64,000 nucleotides of DNA, taken from NCBI GenBank assembly GCA_949316235.1, contig OX438741.1:26107324-26171323 (forward strand), read 5' to 3'. The stretch comes from Oegoconia quadripuncta. Lineage: Eukaryota; Arthropoda; Insecta; Lepidoptera; Autostichidae. Positions within the stretch are counted from its first letter, which is position 1; the number at the start of each line of letters is the position of its first letter. A program made the position numbers and the translations under genes. Shown in pieces: positions 1 through 14,055 of this stretch. The notes beneath the pieces were generated by a model. That model was not told where the DNA came from. It saw only the letters and a list, made by a program, of their open reading frames with translations, and did no database searches.

Positions 1-2329
1 TATTAATCGTGCATCCTTATAGTCATGAAATAAGGTTGACAATAAAGGATAACACTCACTTTCGAAGGCAATATAAGCGTGTGAGCTGGATAACCCCTTC
101 CCCGCCCGACTCTACACTTTATTTACGTGTGAACTCAGCGCCACGAAGGGTTCAATTTATCTAACCTACCTACCGGGTCTCACGTAAAATACTGGAATTG
201 CCATTAGATGATATCCTGCCTCTATAATTTTATTCAAGTTGTTCGAAGTCAAGGTTTCTTGTAATAAACTCACTATTTTATTTATTAAACTTTTTCATTA
301 AGAAATTTATGTAAGTAGGAATTATGTAACACGACGATTAAAACCTCAAAATTATACATCATTGAACATTCATGATTACTATAACAAAATATAGGTACCT
401 ACTTTCTTTAAATTCTTGCGGAAAAATGCGTGAGGCCCACGCATGAAAGTTTTTCTTGACCTACCTCAAACAATGTTTCATTAACGGTAATTCATTGTTA
501 TGAAAATAACTTCTCCACTTACAAAACAATGCAAAAGCCTCTATTATATCGGTGAGTATCTATACTAATATGTTTATCATAATACGGTAAGTAGAAATGA
601 CTGCGTCAGTAAGGGGAGACGGACCAACACTTCCATCGTCTGAACAAGCAGCCAAGTGGCGGGCAGATTCCCGATTACAGCCGTTATAGGGGACGCACCC
701 CGAACTGTATGATGGACTGGAAATATTCCATAATATCAAAAGCGTCGTTACAATGCCTTAGCAGAATATTTTTCTTGAGCAGAAAGCCGATATTCCCCCA
801 AGAGTTACGACATTTCAATTTGCCAAGGCGGGCGGAAAATGGAATTACGATTGAAGCGAGATCGCCCGAATGTCGACGAAGGCGTCCCGTTCGCCCCGAA
901 AGGCATCCGAACACGCCCGAGGTGACCCGAGTGCTCGACGCGCCCGCCGCGCCAAGCCTTTGTATTGATTAGATGCGGAACGCTCGATGCCATATAAATT
1001 AGGCCGCACAGAAAAACATTTTGAGTAAGTTTATTTATCAAAAAACAATGTCATTTTTACATATTTATATCAAATACATATCTTTAATAATTTACACCTA
1101 AATTGATTTTTATCGACAGCTGCCTTGATGAAAAATGCAGAAATACGAGTGGACAAGACTGTGCGAAAAAGTTTCACACAATGAAAAAGACGCCAGCGAA
1201 GATTGGAGTGGTAAACTTTTTTTAATATTTTCTTTAAGAATTTTTCATAGGAAATCTTAATTGATATAACAAGTACAAGCCAAAAAAGAAATTCTAAATA
1301 TTGTAATCCTCGAGGTAATTAATATAAAAGCGATCCACCAATTTGACACGAGCCTACATCGACTACGAAATAATGTAGACGAATAAATATACATTACATT
1401 ATTAACGAATGTTGGCCTCGTTTCTCGCTCTCTTTGTTCGTTACACATTTTCAGTGGAAAATAATTGAAAGTATGTTTTCTTCAGCGCGGTTTCAAGGTT
1501 CAAAATAATTTGTCGGTTAAGCATTTCGTTTCTGGCGACGAGCCGATGCCTACCCTTTATTAAATGAACCTTGTGATTTTGGCAGTTAAGTTGAGAATTC
1601 CTCGTGGCTCAATCGATGGCACATTTCATGATTTGTGAGTTTATAGCGACGGCGAAGTGTCGGTGGTTAATGGTGGCAGCGCGTAGCTCTCACCAGACGC
1701 CATATTGAAAAACTTTGGAGCGAAAAATGGGCGGTAAAATTTAAATTGAGAATTGGTTATAATTATTTATTGATTAGTAAATTTCAGTAACGTATCAACA
1801 AAACAAAATTAACCAAGTTAAAAATGTAATTTCCAAAGGATAAAAATCTTTAATATTTTCAAATTAGATTAACCTTTGTTAATCGAAGTAAGTATAGGAT
1901 CATACATTGTTCCCTTTAACCGGGCTGGAGCTTCGGTAAAGAAGTATAATTTCAGAAAAGGGTATTATTTATAATTACAAATAACACGCAAAAACTTAAG
2001 CATAAAACTCAAACCTAAGAACTCTATTTTGGTCAAATTTGCATAGCACTTGCGTGGAGGTCCGGGCTATCTACATGCCTACACGGATTGTGTTGTCCAT
2101 GTCCATAACTTTTTACGCTTCATCTATTGTCTACAAGCTAATTCCTTCTGACTACGTAAATAGTATCTATAGAAATTTGTAAAAAAGGCATTACATACAA
2201 TCTTTAGAGGTAAAAAGGACGAGAGGAAAAGAGCTGATAATGACGGTGCTCTATCTTTGTTATTTTATTAACTTTTAATAAAGTAAGCTTAACTTTTTTT
2301 TGGTTGTATGTAATCCACCTCTGAAACAT

Positions 2330-2590
2330 ACTTACATAAATGCCACGACCTTTATCCCAAGTTGGGTGGTCAGAGATATCCCAAATATAAGCGTTTGGGT
2401 GTTCCAAACATTAACAATTTGGTCCTTGAAACAACATGCTCTGGTCACCTTTCGAAATATACAGCAATGCACACGTGACGTGCATGTCTATAGATGTTTT
2501 TTTGGTGTAAAGTCCCTTAGTCACCTTTACGACCCCACGTGAAGAGACGTACTAGTTCTATTCTTTTTACGTGCCGACCACAAAGCACCT
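2330..2590 (+). repeat. Dispersed repeat with ggtggtcagagatatc motif
   Basis: Carries cacgacctttatcccaagtt, gggtggtcagagatatccca and ctatagatgtttttttggtg. Other copies are at 6580-6790 (minus), 32222-32470 (minus) and 41040-41280 (plus). The open frames over these copies are not genes. Confidence 0.65.
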
Positions 2591-3452
2591 CTGAAATCTT
2601 ACCACTTATATTCATTTATATGCTGTAAGATAAAAAACTTTTGTGTGAAACGACCGCGCGTTTGACCGACCACGCGTTTCCATGTCAGTGTAGAGAGGTT
2701 ACATACACACATTCTGTTTTTTGTTGTTATAATAATAAATAATAAGAAAGGTCATTTTAGTAATTTAAAACAAACAACTTAAGAAAATTTTACTTTTTAC
2801 TTTGTTAAAAAATCATTCCAATGTATACTACAATACCCGGAAAATATCAAGAAGTTTGACTCAAAACATCTTTTCGGTAATTCGCCTCAGAATCCCTCGT
2901 TCGGGAGATTTAGATGGGATACCGCCCTTCCCTCCCAGGGGTGACCCATAGAGGAAAACCCGTTGTTTCTTAGGGAACTTCCACTATACACAACGTGCAA
3001 AAAACAAGATTTTTCACAAGCGGATTACTACCTTAACCGCTGAATGTAGGGTTTATTTCACAAGGCGTTGCGTTGGTTGTTAAGACCTTTTGTTTTACAT
3101 TGTTTATTGGCACCTTTTCAGGTACTTAGGGTCGGATCGCCGCGTAGGGCACGCCGAAGATTCGAGTTCGCATCCTCCTCAATCGAGACCCTACTACCTG
3201 ATAATTATACAAATTTTATCAAGTTAAATTAGGTACATAGAAAATATCGTGAGAAAAACTATTTTCCTAAAAAATATATTTTTGATAGTATTGCGTTACT
3301 ACTTATATTAGGTAGATACGAATACTTATTTAAAAAAAGAAAGAAAGAAAATTTAAACCCGCTTAAGAAAACCCGCTTACCCAAAAAACTAGAACCTAAG
3401 TTTAAATGTTAAATGATATCTTAACCGGGGCTAAATCTTATTCATCACCTGT

Positions 3453-3525
3453 TTTCTTTTTTTATGCATAATGGGTTGATACTTGACCTCAATCACACCT
3501 AATGTTAAGTCAAAGAGAAGCGATA
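3453..3525 (-). mobile_element. SINE family I, short 3' fragment
   Basis: Reverse complement of the family I 3' end (ttatgcataatgggttgat, acttgacctcaatcacacct). The rest is absent. Confidence 0.6.
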
Positions 3526-4289
3526 GAAATATAAATAAACTTTACATTCCGACATGTCTAGAGGCTCATTAGTGCAAATTTGTATTATATTATTCCTATA
3601 CAAACTTCTTGAGGCGTTCAAAAACGTTTAGTTAGTTGGTTAGATAAGATACTGGTGGTTAGCCATGAAAATTTCACTCTCGAAAAACAAGTGAGTTGGG
3701 ACTGTAGTAGTTGCTACATCGTTCACCCCCAGAAGGTATTTGTCCGTTTCAACCACCGGAACCATCTCGGTCGCTACTAAATAATGCTACTTCTGTTATT
3801 AAGTGGAAATCTTAGAAAAATTAATGAACTGTTATTATGTGTATGCCTAGTATAACTTAATCAATGACTATGGATACTCTATTTACAGTTGCTAATCGTA
3901 AATACACAGACGTATATACTTGATAGTGTCTAACGTATGCGTGTAGCTATACAATATTTAGTTTTACAAGAGTTCCTATACATCTTTTAACCTATATTAT
4001 TGCCAGACATCCCAATGAGAAAGAGAGAACGGTTTACTTAAATATATTTATCAGTCACATTGACATGCATACCGGAAAGAGTATAAAAACACTTACAATC
4101 AATGTGGCGCTGAAAAAGGTACACTCGGTGTAATGTTGATAGTGCCACGCGCTAGTCTTCCATGGACACCTTGAGATAACAGAACATAAGTGGGCGCAGC
4201 ATTAATTATACTTACGTTTACGTTATACAAATATAAAATCACATTACATAAAAATTACTTTATAATTGACTTACATTATTTACTTCTTA

Positions 4290-4640
4290 TTTGACGACCT
4301 GTTTGGTGTAGTGGGTTAGCAACTCTGGCCATTATACCAAAAGGTTGCGGGTTCGAATCCCGCTGGGAGCATATGTTTGTGTGATGAATACGGACATGTG
4401 TACCCGAGTTATGGATGTTTTCATTAATAATAAGTAATAATATGTTTTGTATAAGTGTCGCTAAATGGATCAAAAAAATCAAAGTTTTCTTATTCTTATT
4501 TATTTACAAAAAAAAAGTATTTATGTAGTATATCAACCATCTGGTATCCACAACACAAGCCTATAGTTGCTTACTGTGGAACTAGATGGCGCTGTGTGTA
4601 TGTCTAAGAATATTTTATTTTTTTATTTATTATTACATTA
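4290..4640 (+). mobile_element. SINE family III, older subtype
   Basis: Head cgacctgtttggtgtagtgg and B-box gcgggttcgaatcccgctgg. The body includes gttatggatgttttcattaa, then ctggtatccacaacacaagc and gaactagatggcgctgtgtg. Related to the minus-strand copies at 23.6 and 40.1 kb. Confidence 0.75.
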
Positions 4641-5040
4641 CAATATTAAAAATATTATGCCATGTCATATGGCCATGTGTTTCCCGGCAGAGTGGAATAG
4701 ATCGCTCTCTTCCTATGAGAAGCTCATATGGGTGCCATCAAAGGTGATCAACGGATTGTGAACATAACAGCATACATAGACCAGTGATGGGCAGTAGCAT
4801 CATTGGTGACTTTCAAAAATCTGAGATCACCAACCCGCCTGCTCATGGTGATAAAGCCAAATCCAATAAAGCGTTTACAAACAAACAAACAGCGATGGAA
4901 GTCGCTTCGTATGTTATAGCGATTCTTGTGTGTATATGCGATGTGTGTCCACGTAAGATTAGCGCATCATACCAATCTTGATTGTTCGATATGCTGAGTA
5001 CGCCTTGAGACATATATATAATACAATAAGGTATTCCTTT

Positions 5041-5335
5041 CTAAATTCGGACTACTCTGGGTGGGGAGAGATTCCACCCGTATGTAGTTAATATATCGAA
5101 CATTCGCACTAAGAGGTCCGACTGTTCATTCATAATGCTAACAGCTAAGGCATGGAACTCTCTTCCGGCGTCACTCTTTCCTGAATCTTACAACCTTGGA
5201 ATTTTCAAGAGCAGGGTGAATAGGCATCTACTGGGATCGCGTGCTTCATCGTCGGCCACATCGTCACTTTCCACCAGGTGAGATTATAGTCAAACGCGTA
5301 TGGTATCCAGTTAAGCATAAAAAAGGTACCTACCT
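5041..5335 (+). mobile_element. LINE 3' end (C-terminus of ORF2 and 3' UTR)
   Basis: Codons 5144-5281 read AKAWNSLPASLFPESYNLGI, FKSRVNRHLLGSRASSS and a TGA stop, the usual C-terminus of a family of insect LINEs. The 3' tail gtgagattatagtcaaacg and an A-run follow. A second copy of the last part lies at 34537. Confidence 0.75.
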
Positions 5336-6579
5336 TACCTTACTTCCTATTACATAAAGGGGTGTATCCAATTTTATTTAATTCAGTGCCAACTCAAAAC
5401 ATTTTGATAAAATATGTCTGTAGAACTTTTACGACCTAATTATTATTCAAAATGCTGAACCTTTATAATGATACCTTGTTTAATTCCGGCACAATTTCCA
5501 CGGAGCGGCATTGTAATTATTTAATTTTTCACATTTCGCGAGCGAGCCCGGTGCGCAAAATACCAAAATTTAGGGTCATTTATTTATGCGTATCGTGAAT
5601 TTAGGACTACCTCCGGCTCAGTTTGTTTACTCTCCAAGCTGCTGACTACATACACGGCTAAGGCCGACCACATACTACGCCGTTACTTAAGAGGCCAACT
5701 TTTAAATCCCAAAATTGTATAATTTCGGAAAGAGCCGCCGGAAGGAAATTCCATATTTTGACAGTTCGCATTGTGGAAATGAAAATGAAAAATGATTTTA
5801 TTGCAATAGCTTAAGTCTGAAAAACAAAAAACATTCTTAAACTATTAAGAAATATCACACTTATTTCATAATAGGGTTGAAGCTTCCTAGTAAGTAGGAG
5901 AACACCTGTAACAGGAAACCTTGCTCTTCCATAACAAACAGTTTTTAATACGTACGTAGATGACGAGCCAAACCCCTTAGTCCGAATGTTCGTTTCGTAA
6001 TGTCGACTCTACATTCGGGTAGAAACCCTCCCCGTGCTTGGTAATCCGAAGGTGGATTGATCACCAAACAATGTGCAAACGCACACTCTCCGAAATGAAT
6101 CCTGTAAACTGTAAAATAATTAATAGCCATGCGACCTGTAACTGTGTTCAAGAGTTTACAATTTATCAACTATAGAGTCATAACCTATTGTTGAACACTA
6201 TTTACTTGGAAATGGACTTAAAAGTTCAACAGATTAAACACATCTATTTTTGATGCTGACTGTACTAAAGATAACGCCGGTAGGATAACCAAAGGAAAGT
6301 TATTACTTCTTATTATGTTTTAACGTGAATATCCTGAATTTCGTCACACGGAAAGAATATTTAGGAAAATCACTGAGACCTCGCAAGTGTATAATTAATT
6401 GTAGATCACGTTAATCAACCGAAGATAAATTCTTCTCTAGTTATTGCAAATATTGTCGCAACCGCATATGCACATCAACAAAACTAAGTATGTATTTGTA
6501 AAAAAATATAATGACACTATTTGACATTTTCAATGGTATTAATGGTGGCACTGTGGATGCGGCACGTAAAAAGAACTCT

Positions 6580-6795
6580 TCTCTTCCCCTGGGCGTCACG
6601 GGGTTTGCACCAAAAAACATTTCTAAATTTGCACATTTTAACGGCGATGGGCTATCCCCATTACGTGTGCATTATTATATACTTCGTAAGGTGAACCGTG
6701 GAGGTTGTTGCAACCTTTTAATGTTTGGAACACCCAAACGATCACGTTTGGGTAATCTCTGACCACCTGAATTGGAATAAAGCTCGTGACACGTA
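6580..6795 (-). repeat. Dispersed repeat (copy of the 2330 family)
   Basis: Reverse complement of the family at 2330: ttaacggcgatgggctatcc, aatctctgaccacctgaatt and aaagctcgtgac. Confidence 0.6.
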
Positions 6796-7755
6796 TTTGG
6801 TCGTATCGCTTCGCGTGTCATCGGCCTACCTGATGCTCAGTTAATCCGTGCTGTCTGTTCCTTTATACTATAAATCGCTTTTTTTGTCGAGATAAAACTA
6901 TTACATTTCTGTCTTGACAGAGCCCTCAATATTATAGCTTATTAACCTGTATTATTTTTTAAGAACCTATAAGGTAGTACTGAGCGAAATAATTTTTCTG
7001 ATATTACTATGGTTTGTGCTCGCCAAGAACAGAAACGACTGGAAACAGATGAGGGAGACAGGTGGGGAGAATCAGCAGTGGGACACTATGGGCTCTTAAT
7101 AATAATAATAATAACTATTATGTTTTAATCTATTATTTTCTTTCATACATTGATAGTAGGTTACCAACCACGCAACAGTGTCTGTCAATATCGTGTCGTC
7201 GTCGTGCGTGTCTACAGGTACCTATTCATGTCGTCGCCAAAAATAGAACGAGTGTAATTAATAAGTACACTCTATGACAATAGCTGGATTAATGTTCAAT
7301 AAAGTTTATTTTGTTACTTACTTAATTAAACAGCGTTAACACATATTTTATTATTTTATAAATAAAATTTTAAACCTCAGTTTCCAAAAAAGAAACGACA
7401 GAGAAAGGTAAACAACATAAAATACAATCTAAATCGACTAATATCAAATAACATCTTTACATTGGAGACTCATAACTAGGTATAGTTGCCTAAACTACGA
7501 TTAAATCAAATTGATTCAAATTAGTATTTTTGATGTTAAAGATTTTACTGATATAATGAAAGCACCAACCTCCCATTAACCTCTATGAAAATTAATAGAA
7601 AATAAAAAAATATTAAGAGAGGTTTTATGGCAGATGTAACTCCCGTTTTAAATTCAGGTTAGTAGATAGTCCTTTTTAGAGTTGATATCACTTAAATCTA
7701 CAAATAAAATCACGTTGATAATTTAACAATTTTTGCGGTTAATTTATCCAACTAC

Positions 7756-8092
7756 TGTCTTCGTGGCTCAATGTAAAGATCATTGGGTTTACGATTCAGA
7801 GGTCGCGGGTTCGATCCCCAGCGGGGTACATGTTTAAGTATTCGGTTTGGTTGGTGGTAGGGCATTTTAAATCTCCGCCTGGCTAGCTACCACCATCTTA
7901 TCTAAATCTGCCGCCAAGCAGCAATGTTAATAGCATTGTTGTGTTCCGGTTGTCAGAGATGAGATAGCCAGTCCCCCAAATGTGTTGGGGTTTCCGGGTC
8001 AGTACGCTTCCATCTTCGACCTCATCTTCACTTAACATCAGATGCGATTGAGGTCAAGTACCAACCCGTTGTGCATAAAAAAAAAAAGAAAA
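7756..8092 (+). mobile_element. SINE family I, full length
   Basis: Head tcgtggctcaatgtaaaga, B-box cgcgggttcgatccccag, the family body and a long 3' A-run (from about 8076). A useful reference copy for the family. Confidence 0.85.
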
Positions 8093-8099
8093 CTTCAAA

Positions 8100-10860
8100 T
8101 ACCTAAGTCGATTTCAAGAGGTAATCTCCGTTTGCTTTATAATTTTGAATTCATAAACCATTTTCGAATAATAACTTGTATTTAGCGGGCGTAATGTTGG
8201 ATTTTATCCAGAAAATTTATCCACTCACCATAAACATACACTCAAAAACATTATCCTATTTCCTAGGGCAGTCGGCTAAAAATGTGCTGGTATACTTCGG
8301 TAAGAAAATCATCAAAGGCATGAGAGTACTAATTTCTTATGCAACTTTCCGTGAACACTGGGAGTATTCAAGACACTACACAAGACACAAGTCAAAAAAA
8401 TTGTGAGAATTTGATACAAAATGGTGCGGGGTCCATAGTTCCATGGTCATGAACCTTTATATGATTTGGCTTAAATTTTTAAAACTCTATAACGAGGTGG
8501 TCCAATGAATGAATGAATGGCCAATGGCAGCAACCCCAATCTTTTCTATGTGGCTGATTATACCTTAGGTTATAATTATATTCTTAATAACATGACATAC
8601 TTACCGTGGGCCTTACATGTACCAAAAAAAAAAATATTTTTCTGGTCCGTGTTTACACACACAGAAATTTTCCGTTGACATTTAACGTATCGTGGGCATT
8701 TCGTGCGAAATGTAACGTAGAAAAAAGGCGCGTAGTCGTCGGCCGTTATAAAAATGTAGGATCTAGGGAAAAGATCATCCTTACCCGTGGGGGGTTGGGT
8801 GGCCTCCCCCTCTGATTTATGGTAACATGTCGTGGGGGGCGACCGCGCCGCGTACGGCAACCTCGCTTTTTGTCATTAACTGATTTTTATTCAGTTTCCT
8901 CTTCCATTGTTAGACCGAATTGTACCAACTTGATATTACTTACTGCAATAAACTGTTACTGATCTCCATTTAACAATTAATCAAGCATTAGGTCAGCCTC
9001 TATATTACAAATTTGTTATGTCATTTAAATGTCTCCAAAAAAAAGATACTTACCTATAGGTAAAAATATAGGTATCGTATAGGTATAGCCAATCTTCTCC
9101 GAAGTAAATAAATGTCTTGATCGTCTTACGCTTCGAAAGAAAGTGCCTTGTTTGATTTGGGAGGAACACTGCTGTGCCCCCAGAAGAACACTCATACTTA
9201 ACCAACAGATTTTTTTTTGAGTTTCTACACTCAGAAAAAATTCTACAAATTACGTCAAATTAAAAACTAAACATGTGTATATTTTCATCTCTTTTAATTT
9301 AAGCTAAATACGCTGTTTTAGAAAATACTTAAACAATTTCATAAATGACTCACTCCTATGTCTTTCTAAATTTGAATTGAACGACTTTCAGACTGATAAT
9401 ACCGATTAAATAACAAGTGTTTGTTTGTCCTTAAAAGCATGCTTGGAAATGTCAAATAAGGCAGAGATAAACAAACAATAAAAAAAATCTCCTTTAGATA
9501 AAGAGTGAAATCATGTACAAGTCAATTCATCCGAAAAATAATCGTTTGTATAAGTTTGTATTTGACCAAACGTTGAAACCACAACGAAGAAAGGTTCAGT
9601 ATTTCTTTGGGAAAGGGATCGACTTCGTCCCCAAAGGCCTCAACTACTACTGCCACCGCCATCTATGGTGGAATAGATCAACTAATTTAATCATACATAA
9701 CCATGAAAAATTTGCAATGTTTTAAATTAATAAATTACATTACCTATATTACTGGAAGAAACGAAACATTGTTGTTATTCTAAATAATAATTTACTTTAT
9801 CTCACTAAATAAAATTAAATTAAATTCATTGTTAACCTGACACTGCCATCTAGCGGCTAGTAGCGTTTTTGATGAACTCGAGATTCCTACTACTACTCTA
9901 CGTTAGCTTCAGAGGGCGGTTAAGTCGAAACAAAACTCGCACTCGAGTTTTGTTTCGACATAACTTTACTACCGCGTTCACGGTTACGTGATAAATGTGC
10001 AGCGCCTCTAGCGGATAGTTTGCAAAACGATTTTTTTCATAGGGACTTTTTTCGTAAACGCGAACGCGATGGTAAAGGTAAAAACGAGACACAACTCACA
10101 CTTCGCACACAGTTTTTAGAAAGTTTACATTAATTTAGTAACACATCACTAGAGGGCGAAATACTAGCGTTATTTCGTTTTAACTAAATTAAACTTCATG
10201 TCTTGAAGTCTTCACTGTCGCTTCGTGTAGATTTTCTGTTGGTACTTCCCAAAACGACGACGATGCATTGAGGATTTAAGCTATATACACTGTTATTAGT
10301 CACCGTCTAAACTAAAGTGTATTGGGTATTTTCTAGAGCTAGTTTTGACTCGTTTTTAATTCCACGCGAAGTCGCGGGCGGGCAATTAGTATACCTAGGT
10401 ATGCGGTACTTAAAGTAATTTATATGATGATACTAAACTTAGGACTTAACAAACGTATTAGTGGTATTACTGGGAAATTACAAAAAGTTGCTGTTTTCTA
10501 GAAAAGGGGGCCTAAAATGGTAAATAACTACTTGTACGTTCTCGACCATAATATGTAGGGTTTTTAAATCACTTTAGAAAGACTTAAGAGGGTTTACTCC
10601 GTTCAGTGAGTGTATTATTTATAATTAGCTTTTAGGCTTCTCGGGTGCAGGTCAGAGCGATTTTTTGGATTTATTCTGTATTTAAAAAGACTGGACGGAA
10701 TAAACCATCTTAACAGGCTTCGAATATTTTGGCGTAATGTACTCTTTTTGTTACATATTACATATACGCTCGATATATCTTATTTCGGGGCGATATAACT
10801 CGTCTAGACAAGATGACTTGTTTAAATTCACCATCATTTCAACATTCGACTCCTGCGCAT
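8100..10860. other. Gene-free stretch
   Basis: No recognisable gene or named element apart from a dispersed-repeat piece near 8185-8285 and the hairpin at 9924. The GC-rich patch at 8690-8870 is unassigned. Confidence 0.5.
9924..9959. repeat. Perfect hairpin, 16-base arms, 4-base loop
   Basis: Arm gtcgaaacaaaactcg, loop cact, arm cgagttttgtttcgac. Confidence 0.85.
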
Positions 10861-11000
10861 ACCATTATCATCTACCATGATCCTGACGATGTTTTACATA
10901 CATACATAAAATCACGCCTAAAGGTAAGCAGAGATCGCATGTCTCCACTTGCTACGATCATGACACACCTATTTTGCTTCATACACTATCATAAAGTTGT
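10860..11000 (-). mobile_element. LINE C-terminal fragment, antisense
   Basis: Shares tacatacataaaatcacgcc, tccacttgctacgatcatga and ctatcataaagttgttcata with the element at 53.7 kb, in the same orientation and more decayed. Confidence 0.55.
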
Positions 11001-11086
11001 TCATACATGCTCGTTCGATGTATTCCTGTGTAATAAATAAATAAAGTTTTAAAAAATTACAACTAAATATCTCTACATTATTATCA

Positions 11087-11325
11087 ACGACCGCTTGGTG
11101 TAGTAGATAGTCTGAGAAACCACCGGTTGCGGGTTCGAATCCCGCGAGGAGTAAATATTTTTATGAGGAATACGAACATTTAATCCCGAGACATGGATGT
11201 TTATATAAATATTTACGTATGTACATATATCCGTTATCTAGTATGAATAGCAAACTAGTTTTAGACTAGAATGATTGGTGTAAATGTGCGAAATATTTAT
11301 TTTATTGTATTTATTTATTATCTGT
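11087..11325 (+). mobile_element. SINE family III
   Basis: Head cgaccgcttggtgtagtaga and B-box gcgggttcgaatcccgcg. The body has catggatgtttatataaata and gaatgattggtgtaaatgtg. Confidence 0.8.
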
Positions 11326-11561
11326 CTCGTTCGAATCCGAAGTCAATTACAGAAGTGGTAATTATAAATTCATTTCTGTACCTCAGAAGTAGTCAATATT
11401 AAGTGCCAAAACAAAAAAATACGAGAAAAAATGCGCGGTTATAAACTTGGAACAAAATTTTTGGTAAAATGTTTATAATACATTTAAATGTTATAAATAG
11501 TGATTGTTCTATTTATAGCGGTAATTGATATACCATATATCTTATTACGATAAAATGTCAA

Positions 11562-11660
11562 CAAGGTGCGGATGCGGGCAGCGGGGGCCCGATCGTTGTG
11601 GAGATCCATGGGGGAGGCCTTTGTCCAGCAGTGGACGTCTTTCGGCTGATATGATGATGA
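11562..11660 (+). mobile_element. LINE ORF2 C-terminal fragment
   Basis: Codons 11566-11649 read ARSLWRSMGEAFVQQWTSFG followed by TGA and a gatgatgatga tail. This is the characteristic end of a widespread insect LINE. Confidence 0.7.
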
Positions 11661-11669
11661 TGACAACAA

Positions 11670-13090
11670 GGTTGATTTTGCAGACATGAGTTTACCGAAC
11701 CGCACGACCGATCCCTCTCAAATCTCGATAAAAGTATCAGCAGTTTCGTACAAACCAATATAGGTACACACTTTACCAAAATGTATGAAACAGCTGGTTT
11801 TTCTTCGAGATTACAGGGACTATGTAAATAAAGTTGTTCGTGTTAATGGCTATCTGATACTTCAGTCAACATTGTATCAAGTGGCAATCGAACCCACGAT
11901 TTTCTAATTGAAGCGAAGTTTATCCACGCTACAGTACAAAGGAAATAAAATATCATTTATATTATACCACTAGAATTAACGAGAATTCAGTTAATTAGTC
12001 CCTATTATTAATTTTAAGAGCTCATTGATAGGTACAGTTATTCAGTAGTACAAATACCTTACCACATAGAAATAAATAAACATCAAATTCACTTGCACTA
12101 ATTAGGAGATGCTCCTATTTATCCCGGAAAATTCATCATCAGAATATACTTGAACTTACTACTTAGTTAATATATTTGAACTTACCGTCCTCCAAAGTTT
12201 TATCGCCATTTACGAGCTGACACATTCACTTTCCACGTGAGAACATGCAGATTAATCATTTATAAATACTTTTTATTGAGATTTACCTATTATTTTAATA
12301 GATAGATAGATAAAGCGTTTATTTGTATATTACAGAAATATATACAAAAATATTCGACGCAACAATCATTCTGCATGGTGTTATACTTACGAAATGTAGC
12401 CTTATTTCACAGTAATAAAATTCACATTTACAGTTAATATTTCACATTAATATTTTAAACGCGAACGATACACAAGAACTGACACCGAAAGTATAGGGAC
12501 GCAGGGACAATGTCGCGCATCCCGTAATTCCAGTGCTGTTTCGAGGTATATAGCATTAACTCCAGTAATCAACAAAAAGTACACGAAAAGCTTAGAGGTT
12601 CGCTTAAATGTCGCATTCAAGGGGTTACTTTCCAAAATATTTGTTGTAGGATTTAAGTAATGCTTTATACCATCAAAATAAATTAGTTTTTGCCATTATA
12701 ATAGCATTATATAGAATTATAGATTCACAACCAACTCATGTAGGTACATAGTCTTAACTATAACCTAGAACGATGCTCATTCTGATTACTATCTGTAAAA
12801 TTAAGGAAAACCTGTTATTCGCTGTACTATTCATATTACAATGCCTGTTAAAGTATACATTATGTATACTATAATTCCATGTTGAAACAAAATGTAACGC
12901 CGTTGGTTTTCTTATAAATAAATAAATAAAAATATGATTTTGGCAAATGGTGGAGTTTACCTTAGTACTATATTAATTCTGTCTGAGGTACAGATTTATC
13001 GTCAGTGTATTTTGTAGATATTGTTAGTGCCGCCATTTATCCTATCCCTGTTTTATTTCGTTTCACCATTCGTTTGACATTTTAGTTTTT
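11670..13090. other. Gene-free stretch
   Basis: AT-rich, with a short gatagatagata repeat at 12300. I see nothing else in it. Confidence 0.5.
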
Positions 13091-13099
13091 GTTTAATTC

Positions 13100-14055
13100 A
13101 CAAGATGGCGTTATTTAATATTGAATTTGGTCGTGACTTGCTACATCGCGATGTTAAGATTTTCCGGGATTTAATGACCCCGGACCCCGTCCTCGTATCT
13201 ACCAAAATGTATTGGAGTAAAGAGGCGCCTGAGAAAAACATGGCAATTAAACAGCTGCACACAGCTCATAACTCGGCTGAACAACATGTTGGAGCGGATA
13301 CAGCGAAGCACGCAAAGAAAACGCGAGACCATCAAATTGCAAACACCGCAGAAGACTGGATGTCTATCCATAAACTCTGCCCAGTCTTAAATCAGAATCT
13401 CCGCACCCAGGTACGAAAAGCCCCCAGGAACAGTAGCAGCGGGGTGGTGTACGGCTGTTCACTGGAATCCTTCGCACAGATCACTTCCCCACACTGTGGA
13501 ACCTGGGCCGCGTGATTATGCTGCCCAAACCGGAAAAGAAATACCTGAAAGCTATCGGCCAACCTACACCCTCCTTCCGACAATCTCGAGGATCTTCGAC
13601 AAGCTGCTGTTGAAACACCCACAACCACACATCAAGCCCAGAAAAGAGCAATTTGGTTTCCGAGCTGAATACTACGACGCTCCAACTCTCGAAAGTCATC
13701 CATCACTTGGCGGTGGCTTCTAATAAGAGGGAATACACCGTCGCAGTACTACTCGACATGGAAAAGGCCTTCGATCGAGTTTGACACCCAGGGTTGCTGT
13801 ATAAACTGGCCTCATCAACTGCTCTCATCGAATCACCAAAACGGTTGCCACCTTCCTTAGAGAAAGGCGATTCCAGGTCACAGTGGAAGGAGCCATCTCG
13901 AAGGAACACCCGATTGAAGCATTAGTCCCCAGGGCAGCTGCCTATCTCCAGCGTGATACGTCCTATACACGGACGACATCCCAGTAGTGGGCATATACGC
14001 ATATCACGCCGCGTACAACAAATACTCCGTCAAGGTGGACCATGCATGTCAAGTG
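13100..14055 (+). pseudogene. Jockey-type LINE reverse-transcriptase remnant
   Basis: Broken non-LTR retrotransposon open reading frame 2. Recognisable pieces in different frames are LGRVIMLPKPEKKYLK, SYRPTYTLLPTISRIFDKLL, KPRKEQFGFRAE, VIHHLAVASNKREYTVAVLL and DMEKAFDRV (RT core with the aspartate), then SPGQLPISSVI-type remnants. At least two frame shifts and several stops interrupt it. The 136-codon open frame at 13105-13515 is its upstream part read in one frame, not a host gene. A LINE/SINE tail ending in the attagttggat motif follows to 14287. Confidence 0.8.

Larger units (their letters stand above)
1..4289. other. Gene-free left end
   Basis: No coding exon recognised. A CpG-rich patch at 840-955 and a patch at 1620-1740 with gacgccatattg (ATGGCG core) might be regulatory. 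Otherwise it holds AT-rich DNA, the repeat at 2330-2590 and a SINE fragment at 3453. Confidence 0.5.

Noticed and set aside
709..972. Open frames over the CpG patch near the left end
   Set aside because: Opposite-strand frames are equally open and no domain is seen. GC-rich composition explains them.
13105..13515. The longest forward open frame (136 codons) as a host gene
   Set aside because: It leads straight into a broken LINE reverse transcriptase, and its last part is the wrong frame over that element. No splice structure supports a host exon.
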